The notes below the pieces were generated by a model. The model was given only the letters and a program-made list of their open reading frames with translations. It had not been told where the DNA came from and did not search any database. A DNA stretch of 64,000 nt from Corallococcus macrosporus DSM 14697 (GTDB lineage Bacteria; Myxococcota; Myxococcia; Myxococcales; Myxococcaceae): the NCBI RefSeq assembly GCF_002305895.1, contig NZ_CP022203.1, forward strand, positions 1,032,501-1,096,500. The letters are read 5' to 3'. How positions within the stretch are numbered: position 1 is the stretch's first letter; every line of letters begins with the position of its first letter. This document shows, piece by piece, positions 48,219 to 56,700 of the stretch. The position numbers were made by a program, and so were the translations under genes.

Positions 48219-49772
48219 ATGAGCGCATCGACACAGGGCCGGCGCGTCGTGGTGGTGGGCGCGGGCGTGGGCGGACTGGCCGCCGCCGCCCGGCTGGCGC
48301 ACCAGGGCTTCGACGTCCAGGTCTTCGAGAAGACGCAGGGGCCGGGCGGGCGTTGCAATCGGCTGCAGGTGGACGGCTTCACGTGGGACCTGGGCCCCAC
48401 CATCGTGCTGATGCCGGAGGTGTTCGAGGAGACCTTCCGCGCGCTGGGGCGCCGCATCGAGGACTACCTGACGCTGCTCAAGTGCGACCCGAACTATCGG
48501 GTGCACTTCCGGGACGGCTCGGACGTCACCTTCACGTCGGAGCTGTGCGCCATGGGCCGCGAGCTGGAGCGCGTGGAGCCCGGCAGCTACGCGCGCTACC
48601 TCGCCTTCCTGGCCCAGGGCCGCGTCCAGTACCGCACCAGCCTGGACCACCTGGTGGGCCGCAACTACGCGGGCCTGCGCGACTACCTCTCGCCGCGCGT
48701 GCTCGCGCGCATCTTCCAGGTGCGCGCCCACCGCCGCATGTACGGGGACGTCAGCCGCTTCTTCCAGGACGAGCGGCTGCGCGCGGCGATGACCTTCCAG
48801 ACGATGTACCTGGGCGTGTCGCCCTATGCGTCCCCCGCGGTGTACGGCCTCTTGCCCTTCACCGAGCTGGGCGTGGGCATCTGGTTCCCCAAGGGCGGCC
48901 TGTACGCCATCCCCCTGGCGCTGGAGCGGCTGGCGCGCGAGGAGGGCGTGCGCATCCACTACGGCGCGCCCGTGGAGCGCATCCTCACCGACGGGAGCCG
49001 CACCCATGGCGTGCGGCTGGAGGGCGGCGAGGTGGTGGAGGCGGACGCGGTGCTGTGCAACGCGGACCTGCCCTACGCGTACGAGAAGCTGCTGGACCCG
49101 AAGGCGACGACGCTCAAGCGCAAGGAGAAGCTGCGCTACACGTCCAGCGGCTACCTGCTCTACCTGGGCATGAAGCGGCGCTACCCGGAGCTGTTGCACC
49201 ACAACGTGGTGTTCGGCCGGGACTACAAGGGCTCCTTCGACGACATCTTCGAGCGCTTCCGCGTGCCGGAGGACCCGAGCTTCTACGTCAACGCGCCCAC
49301 CCGCACCGACGCGTCCCTGGCGCCCGAGGGCAAGGACGCGCTCTACGTGCTCGTGCCGGTGCCGCACCAGCACCCGGGCCTGGACTGGAAGGTGGAGGGC
49401 CCCAAGGTGCGGGCGAAGTTCTTCGCGCGCATGGCGGAGCTGGGCTTCCCGTCGCTGGAGTCGGACATCGAGGTGGAGCGCGTCTTCACCCCGGATGACT
49501 GGGCCGGCACCTTCAACCTGGCGCGCGGCAGCGCCTTTGGCCTGTCCCAGAACTTCACGCAGATTGGCCCCTTCCGCCCGTCCAACCAGGACGCGCGGGT
49601 GAAGAACCTCTTCTTCGTCGGGGCCTCCACGCAGCCGGGCACGGGGCTGCCCACGGTGCTCATCTCCGCGCGGCTGGTGACGGAGCGGCTGATGACGTGG
49701 GCCCAGGCGCAAGGCGTGTCGCTGGCTCCCCGCGCGCCGGGGACGGCGCCGCTGGAAGGGGTGGCGGCATGA
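48219..49772 (+). CDS. crtI: Phytoene desaturase
   Basis: This 517-residue FAD-dependent desaturase has the dinucleotide-binding start VVVVGAGVGGLAAAARLAHQGFDVQVFEK and the GGRCNRLQVDGFTWDLGPT segment. The C-terminal carotenoid-desaturase signature is VKNLFFVGASTQPGTGLPTVLISARLV. It introduces double bonds into phytoene. In M. xanthus the gene at this place is called crtIa, and a second desaturase gene (carC) lies elsewhere in the genome; which steps this protein performs is inferred from that order. It starts 7 bp after crtE, and its stop overlaps the crtB start (ATGA). Confidence 0.92.
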   Translation: MSASTQGRRVVVVGAGVGGLAAAARLAHQGFDVQVFEKTQGPGGRCNRLQVDGFTWDLGPTIVLMPEVFEETFRALGRRIEDYLTLLKCDPNYRVHFRDGSDVTFTSELCAMGRELERVEPGSYARYLAFLAQGRVQYRTSLDHLVGRNYAGLRDYLSPRVLARIFQVRAHRRMYGDVSRFFQDERLRAAMTFQTMYLGVSPYASPAVYGLLPFTELGVGIWFPKGGLYAIPLALERLAREEGVRIHYGAPVERILTDGSRTHGVRLEGGEVVEADAVLCNADLPYAYEKLLDPKATTLKRKEKLRYTSSGYLLYLGMKRRYPELLHHNVVFGRDYKGSFDDIFERFRVPEDPSFYVNAPTRTDASLAPEGKDALYVLVPVPHQHPGLDWKVEGPKVRAKFFARMAELGFPSLESDIEVERVFTPDDWAGTFNLARGSAFGLSQNFTQIGPFRPSNQDARVKNLFFVGASTQPGTGLPTVLISARLVTERLMTWAQAQGVSLAPRAPGTAPLEGVAA

Positions 49773-50782
49773 GCGCGCCCGTCGCCGACAGCGCGCTGGT
49801 GGAGCGCGGCTATGCGCTGGCGAAGCAGGTGACGCGCCACCACGCCAAGAGCTTCTTCTTCGCCTCGTACCTGCTCTTCGGCCTGCGGCGGAAGGCGGCC
49901 TTCGCGCTGTATGCCTTCTGCCGGCGCCTGGATGACATGGTGGACGGGGACGACGCGGCCAGCGCGGCGGAGGCGCTGCCGGTGCGCCTGGCGCGGGCGC
50001 GGCAGCGCGTGGCGGAGCTGTACCTGCCCATGCCGGAGCTGGCCTCGCGCGAGCTGGGCCCGCCCGCGGACCGGGTGAAGGGCAGCGACGCGGCCACGCC
50101 GTGGGACGCGGGCGAGTTCGCCGCGCTGGAGCACACGGTGCGCCACTTCCGGATTCCGGAGCAGCCCTTCCAGGACCTCATCTCCGGCATGGAGATGGAT
50201 TTGACGAAGCACCGCTACACCACCTGGGCGGAGCTGGACCTGTACTGCTACCGCGTGGCCGGCGTGGTGGGGCTGATGCTGACGCCGGTGCTGGGGTGCT
50301 CGGACGCGGCGGCGGTGGAGCCCGCGGCCGACCTGGGCCGGGCCATGCAGCTCACCAACATCCTGCGCGACGTGCGCGAGGACCTGGAGCGCGGCCGGGT
50401 GTACCTGCCCGCCGAGGAGCTGGCCGCCTTCGGGCTGTCGGAGGAGGACCTGCGGCGCGGGCAGGTGGACGCGCGCTGGCGGTCCTTCATGCGCTTCCAG
50501 GTGGAGCGCTCGCGGGCGTACTACGCGCGAGCGGCGGCCGGGGTGCGCTACCTGACGGGCTTCGGCAGCCAGCGGATGGTGCGGCTGATGGGCGCCATCT
50601 ACGGCGACATCCTGCGCGACATCGAAGCGCGCGACTACGACGTGTTCAGCGGCCGGGCCCACACGACGCCGCGTCGCAAGCTCGCGCTGGCCGCCGCGGC
50701 CATGGTGCGGCCCGCCGCGGTGCTGCCCGTGCCTCGCGGCGAGGTGCGGATGCCCCTGCTGCCCACCGGGACGGGAGGGTGA
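49769..50782 (+). CDS. crtB: Phytoene synthase
   Basis: This 337-residue trans-isoprenyl diphosphate synthase joins two C20 diphosphates head-to-head to phytoene. It has KSFFFASYLLFGLRRKAAFALYAFCRRLDDMVD with the first Asp-rich motif, the central DLISGMEMDLTKHRYTTWAELDLYCYRVAGVVGLM and the second motif in AMQLTNILRDVREDLERGRVYLP. These are characteristic of squalene/phytoene synthases. Start ATG 49769 overlaps the crtI stop by 4 bp. A 60-bp gap with GGAGGTGGGG leads to crtD. Inner-membrane-associated, cytosolic side. Confidence 0.93.
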   Translation: MSAPVADSALVERGYALAKQVTRHHAKSFFFASYLLFGLRRKAAFALYAFCRRLDDMVDGDDAASAAEALPVRLARARQRVAELYLPMPELASRELGPPADRVKGSDAATPWDAGEFAALEHTVRHFRIPEQPFQDLISGMEMDLTKHRYTTWAELDLYCYRVAGVVGLMLTPVLGCSDAAAVEPAADLGRAMQLTNILRDVREDLERGRVYLPAEELAAFGLSEEDLRRGQVDARWRSFMRFQVERSRAYYARAAAGVRYLTGFGSQRMVRLMGAIYGDILRDIEARDYDVFSGRAHTTPRRKLALAAAAMVRPAAVLPVPRGEVRMPLLPTGTGG

Positions 50783-50842
50783 GGGCGTCATGCGCGGCGA
50801 AGGAATGAAGGCGGGGCCTCGGCGGCGCAACGGAGGTGGGGC

Positions 50843-52300
50843 ATGAAGCGCACCCGTGTCGCGGTGGTGGGCGGTGGCATCGGCGGGCTGACGGCCGCCG
50901 GACTGCTGGCGAAGGAAGGCCACGAGGTGACGCTGTTCGAGCGGGGCGCCTCGCTGGGCGGCAAGGCCCAGGCCGTCACGGTGAAGGGCCTCACCCTGGA
51001 CACCGGGCCCACGTTGCTGACGCTGCCGCACCTGGTGCGCGGCACCTTCCAGCAGCTCGACGCCGAGGACCTGCTGCCGCGCTTCACGGAGCTGGAGCCG
51101 CAGTGCGCCTACCGCTTCGAGGACGGGTGCGAATTCACGGCCTACAAGGACGTGGAGCGAATGGCGCAGAGCGCGGCGGGCGTCCGCGCCGGCGAGCGCG
51201 ACGGCATCCGGAGCTTCTACACGGAGGCCGCGGCCATCTGGCGCGCGGCGGGCGAGCCGTACCTGGAGGCCCCCTTCGAGGGCCTGGCCGGCTTCATGGC
51301 GCGCGTGGCGAAGCGCGGCGTGGGCGCCGTCCTGGCGGGGATGCGGATGGGCACGCTGCACGAGCTGGCGGCGCGGCACTTCAAGACGGACCACCTGCGG
51401 CAGTACGTGGGCCGCTTCGCCACGTACACGGGCGCGTCGCCCTACGCGGCCAGCGCGGCCTTCGCGCTGATTCCGCACATCGAGCATGCCTATGGCGTGC
51501 ACCACGTCCACGGCGGCATCGGCGCGCTGGTGGACGCGCTGGGACAGGCCGCGCGCCGGCTGGGCGTGCGCATCCTCCTGGACACGCGGGCGCGCTTCGA
51601 GCGCACGCGCGAGGGCTACCAGGTGGGCCCGCACGAGGGCACGGAGCGCTTCGACAGCGTGGTGGTGAACGCGGACCCGCTGGAGCGGCTCTCACGCGCG
51701 GGCGAGCCCCTGGCGCTGTCCGGCTTCGTGCTGCTGCTGGAGGTGGAGGGCCGCCCCGCGCTGCCGCACCACACCGTCCTCTTCGGCGGCGACTACCGGC
51801 GCGAGTTCGACGAGCTGTTCAGCGGGCAGCTCGCGTCGGACCCGACGGTGTACTTCTGCAACCCCTCCGCCACCGACGACAGCATGGCGCCGCCTGGCCG
51901 CACCGGGTTGTTCGTCATGGTGAACGCGCCCGCGCTGCCCGTGGACGGGCGCGGCGCGGAGCAGGCCACGCGGGCCTGGGAGGCCAACGCGGAGCGCGTG
52001 AAGGCGCAGATGCTGGAGCGGCTGCTGCGGCACTACCCGGCGCTCAAGGGACGGGTGCGCGTCATCGGTCAGCGCTCGCCGGTGGACCTGGCCGCGCAGG
52101 GGGCGCCGGGTGGCTCCATCTACGGGTTCCTGCCGCACGGGAAGTTCGGCCCCTTCCGCCGTCCCCGCATCCGCGGCGACACGCCGGGCCTGTTCTTCGC
52201 GGGCGGGGGGACGCACCCAGGCGGCGGGGTGCCGCTGGTGATGCTGTCCGGCCGCTTCGCCGCGGAGCTGGCCTCGCGGCACCTCCGGAGGGACGCGTGA
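50843..52300 (+). CDS. crtD: Carotenoid 3,4-desaturase / hydroxyneurosporene dehydrogenase
   Basis: This 485-residue FAD-dependent oxidoreductase of the CrtI/CrtD family has the start VAVVGGGIGGLTAAGLLAKEGHEVTLFERGASLGGKAQ, then TLDTGPTLLTLPHLVRGTF, HVHGGIGALVDALGQAARRLGV and the C-terminal GLFFAGGGTHPGGGVPLVMLSGRFAAELA, which reads as CrtD rather than CrtI. CrtD desaturates C-3,4 of 1-hydroxycarotenoids. In the myxobacterial pathway this yields the 3,4-desaturated, 1-hydroxylated end group. It precedes crtC, whose start overlaps its stop (TGATG). Position as fourth gene matches M. xanthus. Confidence 0.87.
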   Translation: MKRTRVAVVGGGIGGLTAAGLLAKEGHEVTLFERGASLGGKAQAVTVKGLTLDTGPTLLTLPHLVRGTFQQLDAEDLLPRFTELEPQCAYRFEDGCEFTAYKDVERMAQSAAGVRAGERDGIRSFYTEAAAIWRAAGEPYLEAPFEGLAGFMARVAKRGVGAVLAGMRMGTLHELAARHFKTDHLRQYVGRFATYTGASPYAASAAFALIPHIEHAYGVHHVHGGIGALVDALGQAARRLGVRILLDTRARFERTREGYQVGPHEGTERFDSVVVNADPLERLSRAGEPLALSGFVLLLEVEGRPALPHHTVLFGGDYRREFDELFSGQLASDPTVYFCNPSATDDSMAPPGRTGLFVMVNAPALPVDGRGAEQATRAWEANAERVKAQMLERLLRHYPALKGRVRVIGQRSPVDLAAQGAPGGSIYGFLPHGKFGPFRRPRIRGDTPGLFFAGGGTHPGGGVPLVMLSGRFAAELASRHLRRDA

Positions 52301-53223
52301 TGCGCCTGGCGAATCTCCCCTCGCTGCCGGACGCGGCGGGCACCTACCGTTGGTTCTACGCGGACGTCACGGCAGGCCCGTACAGCGCGGTGTGCATCTT
52401 CATGCTCGGCTCGCTCTTCTCGCCCCGGTACTCGGTGGCGGCGCGGCGGGGCGGACGGCCGTTGGAGCACAGCGCGGTGAACTTCGCGCTGTACCACCAG
52501 GGCGTGCGGCGGCTGTGGGTCCTCAGTGAGTACGCGCGCGCGGAGCTGGAGTCGCCGGGCCGGCTGCGCATCGGCCGCTCCACGCTGTCCTACGAAGGGG
52601 ACGGCACGGTGCGGATGGCCGTGGACGACTGGACGGCGCCGTGGGGCCGGCCCGTGCGCGCGGGGCTGACGCTGGAGCCGATGACGCCCATGGGCGAGGT
52701 GGTGCAGCTCATGCCGGGGCTGCCGCACTACTGGCAGGCGCTGGCGCCGCGCTCGCGGGCGCGGCTGGAGGTGTCCTCGCTGGGCATCGCCGCGAGCGGC
52801 CTGGGCTACCACGACACCAACCACGGTGGAGAGCTGCTGGGGGCGCGGTTGTCGGGGTGGCACTGGGCCCGCACGCACCGCGAGGACGAGACGGTGGTGG
52901 ACTACCACCTGCCCGAGGGCGTCGCGCCGCTGCGGGTGGTGGCGGGCGCGCGCGGCGTGCGCTGTGAGCGGGGGCCGGCCCTGGTGGAGGCGCGGCCCAC
53001 CAACATCACCGGCTGGGGCCTGCGCGTGCCGTCGCGGCTGCACGCGGGCAACGTGGTGGTGGGGCAGCCGAGGCTGCTGGAGTCGTCGCCCTTCTACGCG
53101 CGGCTGGAGGCGCGCAAGGGGCCGCTGGACTCGCTGGGCGAGGTGGCGGACTTCCGCCGCTTCCATTCACCCTTCATCCGCTGGATGGCGCACTTCCGCA
53201 CGCGCATGGGACGGGCGGCATGA
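52300..53223 (+). CDS. crtC: Carotenoid 1,2-hydratase (hydroxyneurosporene synthase)
   Basis: This 307-residue protein adds water to the terminal C-1,2 double bond of acyclic carotenoid ends. Diagnostic segments are GTYRWFYADVTAGPYSAVCIFMLGSLFSPRYS, HSAVNFALYHQGVRRLW and the C-terminal half with GLGYHDTNHGGELLGARLSGWHWARTHRED, containing the conserved Asp/His residues of the family. ATG 52300 overlaps the crtD stop; GTG 52297 directly before is also possible. The hydroxyl group it makes is the probable attachment point for the sugar added by the next gene product. Confidence 0.9.
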   Translation: MRLANLPSLPDAAGTYRWFYADVTAGPYSAVCIFMLGSLFSPRYSVAARRGGRPLEHSAVNFALYHQGVRRLWVLSEYARAELESPGRLRIGRSTLSYEGDGTVRMAVDDWTAPWGRPVRAGLTLEPMTPMGEVVQLMPGLPHYWQALAPRSRARLEVSSLGIAASGLGYHDTNHGGELLGARLSGWHWARTHREDETVVDYHLPEGVAPLRVVAGARGVRCERGPALVEARPTNITGWGLRVPSRLHAGNVVVGQPRLLESSPFYARLEARKGPLDSLGEVADFRRFHSPFIRWMAHFRTRMGRAA

Positions 53224-53293
53224 ACGCCCACCGCGTCCCTCTACCCTGCATCGGCCGCATGGCGCGCGTCCGCGCGGACAGGGGAGGGGCGGC

Positions 53294-54418
53294 ATGAGCG
53301 CGCTCGTCCTCGCCTCCCTGGTGTGGTGCGCGGTGGCCACGGGCTTCAGCGCGGTGGCGTGCGTGCGTCTGTCGCGCTCGCGGGCTGGCGCCGCTCCCCG
53401 GTCCGGCGCGTTGCCCCCGGTGCTGCTGCTGCGCCCGGTGGACGCGCCCACGCCTCGGGAGTTGGTGAACCTGGCGCACCCTGTCGACTACGCCGGGCCA
53501 CTGGAGCAGGTGGTGGTGTCACCCTACCGGCCGCGGCTCGCGCCGGGCGTTCGCTGGCTCCCGAGCGACCCGCTGACGCCCAACCGGAAGGTGGGGCACC
53601 TGCTGTACGCGCTGGATGTGCTGCCCGCGGGCGACCGCGTGGTGCTGTCGGTGGACGCGGACGTGGCGGTGACGGGCGCGCTGGTGGAAGGCCTGGCCGT
53701 GCCGGTGGCCGCGGGCGTGGCGCTGAGCACCGCGGCCCCGCTGCCGGTGGGCCCCCGGGACGGCGCGAGCCGGGCCATGGCGGGCCTCCTCCGCTACACG
53801 CATCACAGCTTCCAGGCCCTGGACGCGATGAGCGCGGGCGCCAAGGCGGTGTGTGGCAAGGCCCTGGGCCTGTCGCCCGTGGCCGTGGAGTCGCTGCGCC
53901 CGCTGGCGGACCACATTGGAGAGGACCTGGAGTTGGCCAAGCGCCTCCACGCGCGGGGGCTGGACGTGGTGCTGAGCGCCGCCCCGGCGGTGGTGCCCCT
54001 GGACGCCGAGGTGCCCTGGTCCGCGCCCATCGCGCGCTTCACGCGCTGGATGCAGGTGCTGGCCAGCCACCGGCCCACGCTGTACCCCACGGTGCCGTTG
54101 CTCTTCACGCCGACCCTGCCGCTGACGGTGCTCGCCGCGGCGCTGGGCTCGCCCGTGCTGGCGGCGGCGGTGCTGGGGCTGGTGGCCGTCCGCACCACGC
54201 TGTCCCTGCGGCTGGCCGGGCTCCACGCGCCGGCCGCGGACGCGGGGCGGACCTACGCGGTGACGGACTGGCTCCTGGGCGAGGCGTTGTTGCTGGCGGC
54301 CTTCGCGCGCTCGCTCTGGCGGCAGGGCACGGTGACATGGCGAGGGCAGACCTATGCGTTGCGGCCCGGGGGCCGCATGGTACGGGTGGCCCCCGAGCTG
54401 AGTGGAGGACCGGGATGA
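53294..54418 (+). CDS. Membrane family 2/21 glycosyltransferase, candidate carotenoid glucosyltransferase
   Basis: This 374-residue protein has an N-terminal anchor helix (LVLASLVWCAVATGFSAVA), a GT-A core with PVLLLRPVDAPTPRE, the DxD motif in VVLSVDADVAV, an acidic motif in DHIGEDLELAKRLHARG and an RW motif in ARFTRWMQVL. Two or three membrane helices near the C-terminus resemble ceramide glucosyltransferases (GT21). In the carotenoid operon it stands where M. xanthus has ORF6. Myxobacterial end products are glucosylated at C-1', so it is the natural candidate for that step; this is inference. Start ATG 53294 is 71 bp after crtC, and its stop overlaps crtYc (ATGA). Confidence 0.78.
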   Translation: MSALVLASLVWCAVATGFSAVACVRLSRSRAGAAPRSGALPPVLLLRPVDAPTPRELVNLAHPVDYAGPLEQVVVSPYRPRLAPGVRWLPSDPLTPNRKVGHLLYALDVLPAGDRVVLSVDADVAVTGALVEGLAVPVAAGVALSTAAPLPVGPRDGASRAMAGLLRYTHHSFQALDAMSAGAKAVCGKALGLSPVAVESLRPLADHIGEDLELAKRLHARGLDVVLSAAPAVVPLDAEVPWSAPIARFTRWMQVLASHRPTLYPTVPLLFTPTLPLTVLAAALGSPVLAAAVLGLVAVRTTLSLRLAGLHAPAADAGRTYAVTDWLLGEALLLAAFARSLWRQGTVTWRGQTYALRPGGRMVRVAPELSGGPG

Positions 54419-54801
54419 CATACGCGCGATTCCTCGGGCTGTTCGTGGTGGTGCCCATTCTCTTCCTGGCGTGGCGCTACCGCCGCACCTTCACCGCGAG
54501 GAGCCTGGCGCCCATGGGGCTGTTGCTCATCGTCGTGTACGCGGCGACGTCGCCCTGGGACAACCTGGCGGTGAAGTGGGGCCTGTGGGGCTTCGACCCC
54601 GAGCTCATCTGGGGCATCAAGCTGGGGTACCTGCCGCTGGAGGAGTACCTCTTCTTCGGCCTCCAGACGCTGCTGGTGGGGCTGTGGGCCCGGGCCCGGC
54701 TGGCGCGCGCGCTGGCGAAGGACACCCGGACCTCCAAGGCCGTGCCGGACGCGAGCGCGTCGCGGGACGGCGCGCTCACGGCCCCGGAGGTGGCGCCATG
54801 A
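54415..54801 (+). CDS. crtYc: Heterodimeric lycopene cyclase subunit C
   Basis: This 128-residue polytopic protein has three membrane helices and the signature LPLEEYLFFGLQTLLVGLW, the conserved PxE(E)xxFF motif of the CrtYc/CrtYd family. TSPWDNLAVKWGLWGF is also typical. With CrtYd it forms a beta-cyclase that closes one or both ends of lycopene-type carotenoids; in M. xanthus it gives a monocyclic product. The last 30 residues are a charged, non-conserved tail. It overlaps the glycosyltransferase gene in front and crtYd behind by 4 bp each, so the subunits are made in step. Confidence 0.9.
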   Translation: MTYARFLGLFVVVPILFLAWRYRRTFTARSLAPMGLLLIVVYAATSPWDNLAVKWGLWGFDPELIWGIKLGYLPLEEYLFFGLQTLLVGLWARARLARALAKDTRTSKAVPDASASRDGALTAPEVAP

Positions 54802-55148
54802 TGGAGACGAAGTGGGCCTACCTCATCCACCTGCTGGCCTGGACGCTGCCGGTCATCGCCTTCCAACTGGTGGTGCTGGTGCGCCACTACAAGGAGCGCT
54901 CCGGCGCGGTGCTCAAGGCGGTGCTGCCGCCGGCCCTCATCGTGGGGCTGTACCTGGGCATCGCGGACCACCTGGCCATCTCCACCGGCATCTGGAACTT
55001 CGGTGAGGGCAAGCACCTGGGCGTGTACCTGGGCGTGGTGCCGCTGGAGGAGGTGCTCTTCTTCCTGATTACCAGCGTGCTGGTGTCGCTGGGGCTGGCG
55101 CTGTTCACCGCGTTGGTGGCGCTGCTGGGGGAGGCCCGGGCGTCGTGA
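54798..55148 (+). CDS. crtYd: Heterodimeric lycopene cyclase subunit D
   Basis: This 116-residue partner of CrtYc has three membrane helices (HLLAWTLPVIAFQLVVLV; VLPPALIVGLYLGIADHLAI; the final FFLITSVLVSLGLALFTALV) and the signature VPLEEVLFFLITSVLVS. The WNFGEGKHLGVYLG segment is conserved in the family. Both subunits are needed for cyclase activity in known bacteria. ATG 54798 overlaps the crtYc stop. The next gene begins with GTG overlapping its stop, keeping the operon tightly coupled. Confidence 0.9.
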   Translation: MMETKWAYLIHLLAWTLPVIAFQLVVLVRHYKERSGAVLKAVLPPALIVGLYLGIADHLAISTGIWNFGEGKHLGVYLGVVPLEEVLFFLITSVLVSLGLALFTALVALLGEARAS

Positions 55149-55822
55149 TTCACGCGGCGAAAGGCGGTCCGTTGGGCTGGGCGTGGGACCGGTACATCGG
55201 GTGGAAGTTCCGCTCCGCGTTCCGGGGGCTGTGGGTGCGCGGGACGCTGCCGCCGGGAGGCCCGGGGCGGCTGGTGTACCTGAACCACTCCAACTGGTGG
55301 GACGGCTTCGTCCTCAACCAGCTCTGCCAGGCGGCGGGCTGGGACGGCTACTGCCTCATGGAAGAGGAGAACCTGCGCCGCTACCGCTTCCTCACGCGCA
55401 TCGGCGCCTTCAGCGTCCGGCGCAAGGACGCGGCGTCCTCGGTGGCGTCGCTGCGCTACGCGAAGGCGCTGCTCCGCCGTCCGCGCGCCGTGGTGTTCGT
55501 CTTCCCCGAGGGCGAGCACCGCCCCTTCGGCGTGCTCCCGCTGCGCCTGGAGCGGGGCGTGGAGCTGCTGGCGCGGGTGTCGAAGGTGGAGTGCCTGCCC
55601 ATCGCGGTGCGCTACGGCTTCTTCGAGCACGAGCGTCCGGACGTGCTGCTGGAGGTGGGCGCTCCGCACCCGCCCGGTGACATGTCCGTCTTCCAGGACG
55701 GGCTGGAGACGGTGGTGCGCCGGCTGGCGGCGGTGACGTCCCTGGAGGGCTTCACGCGCCGGGTGTCAGGGGCGCGGGGCGTGGCGGAGCGCTGGGACGC
55801 GGCCCGGGGGCTGGCGTCATGA
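55145..55822 (+). CDS. PlsC-like acyltransferase, candidate carotenoid glycoside acyltransferase
   Basis: This 225-residue membrane-associated protein of the 1-acyl-glycerol-3-phosphate acyltransferase family has the catalytic NHSNWWDGF (HxxxxD) and the acyl-acceptor region VVFVFPEGEHRPFG. It corresponds to ORF9 of the M. xanthus operon. Myxobacterial carotenoids such as myxobacton ester carry a fatty acid on the sugar, and this is the only acyltransferase in the cluster, so it is the likely enzyme; experiment is lacking here. GTG 55145 overlaps crtYd, and the stop overlaps carA (ATGA). Confidence 0.78.
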   Translation: MIHAAKGGPLGWAWDRYIGWKFRSAFRGLWVRGTLPPGGPGRLVYLNHSNWWDGFVLNQLCQAAGWDGYCLMEEENLRRYRFLTRIGAFSVRRKDAASSVASLRYAKALLRRPRAVVFVFPEGEHRPFGVLPLRLERGVELLARVSKVECLPIAVRYGFFEHERPDVLLEVGAPHPPGDMSVFQDGLETVVRRLAAVTSLEGFTRRVSGARGVAERWDAARGLAS

Positions 55823-56685
55823 CGCTGCGCATCCGCACCATCGCGCGCCTGACGGGCATCCGCGAGGCGACGCTGCGGGCCTGGGAGCGGCGCTACGGCT
55901 TCCCGCGCCCGCTGCGCAGCGAAGGCAACAACTACCGCGTCTACTCCCGCGAGGAGGTGGAGGCCGTCCGCCGGGTGGCCCGGCTCATCCAGGAGGAGGG
56001 CCTGTCGGTGAGCGAGGCCATCGCGCAGGTGAAGGCCACGCCGCCGCGTGAGCAGCCGGAGGCCGAGCGCCTGGGGGAGCGCTTCTGGTCCGCCGTGGTG
56101 ACGCTGGAGGGCGACGAGGTGACGCGCGTGCTGGACGACGCGCAGACCGTCATGGAGGTGGAGGTCTACTGCGACGGCTTCCTGCTGCCGCTGCTGCGGG
56201 AGATGGGCGTCCGGCTGGACGTCGCGCGCGAGCACCTGGCGTCGGCCCTCGTCCGCCAGCGCCTGCGGCAGGTCTACGATGGCCTGGCCACCACGGCGGC
56301 CGGGCCCCGCGCCCTGCTGGCCTGCCCGGCGGGGGACCACCACGAAGGCGGCCTGCTGGCGCTGGGCATCCACCTCAAGCGCAAGGGGTGGCGGGTGACG
56401 CTCCTGGGCGCGGACACGCCGGCGGCGGCGCTGCAGGGGGCCTGCGCCCAGGTGCGGCCGGACGTGGTGGCGCTGTCCTTCGTGCGCACCCGCGCGCCGG
56501 AGGAGTTCGCGGCCGTGCTGGAGGACGCGCTGCGGGCCTGTGCGCCCTTTCCCGTCGTCGTCGGCGGCCTGGGGGCCCGCGAGCACCTGAAGGCCACCTT
56601 CTCGCTCGGCGCGCAGTACGCGGAGTCGTCGGATGAGCTGGTGGCCATCTGGAACCAGGTGCGAAACGCGCAGAATCGCCCATAG
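55819..56685 (+). CDS. carA: CarA-type MerR-family repressor with B12-binding domain
   Basis: This 288-residue repressor of the carotenoid operon has an N-terminal MerR-type winged helix (RTIARLTGIREATLRAWERRYGFPRPLRSEGNNYRVYS), the CarS/operator-binding part in M. xanthus. A helical bundle and a cobalamin-binding Rossmann domain with DHHEGG (the DxHxxG motif, His 175) follow. The Trp of the W-x9-EH light-sensing motif seen in CarH is Glu 128 here, in line with the known B12-independence of M. xanthus CarA. In the dark CarA binds the operator upstream of crtE; the antirepressor CarS (not in this window) relieves it in light. Start overlaps the acyltransferase stop. Confidence 0.92.
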   Translation: MTLRIRTIARLTGIREATLRAWERRYGFPRPLRSEGNNYRVYSREEVEAVRRVARLIQEEGLSVSEAIAQVKATPPREQPEAERLGERFWSAVVTLEGDEVTRVLDDAQTVMEVEVYCDGFLLPLLREMGVRLDVAREHLASALVRQRLRQVYDGLATTAAGPRALLACPAGDHHEGGLLALGIHLKRKGWRVTLLGADTPAAALQGACAQVRPDVVALSFVRTRAPEEFAAVLEDALRACAPFPVVVGGLGAREHLKATFSLGAQYAESSDELVAIWNQVRNAQNRP

Positions 56686-56700
56686 TCTCGCCGGAGCGAC

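Noticed and set aside
53268-53279. Palindrome GTCCGCGCGGAC between crtC and the glycosyltransferase gene.
   Set aside because: Short CG-only palindromes are expected by chance in this base composition and the operon is otherwise continuous; not enough for an operator or terminator call.
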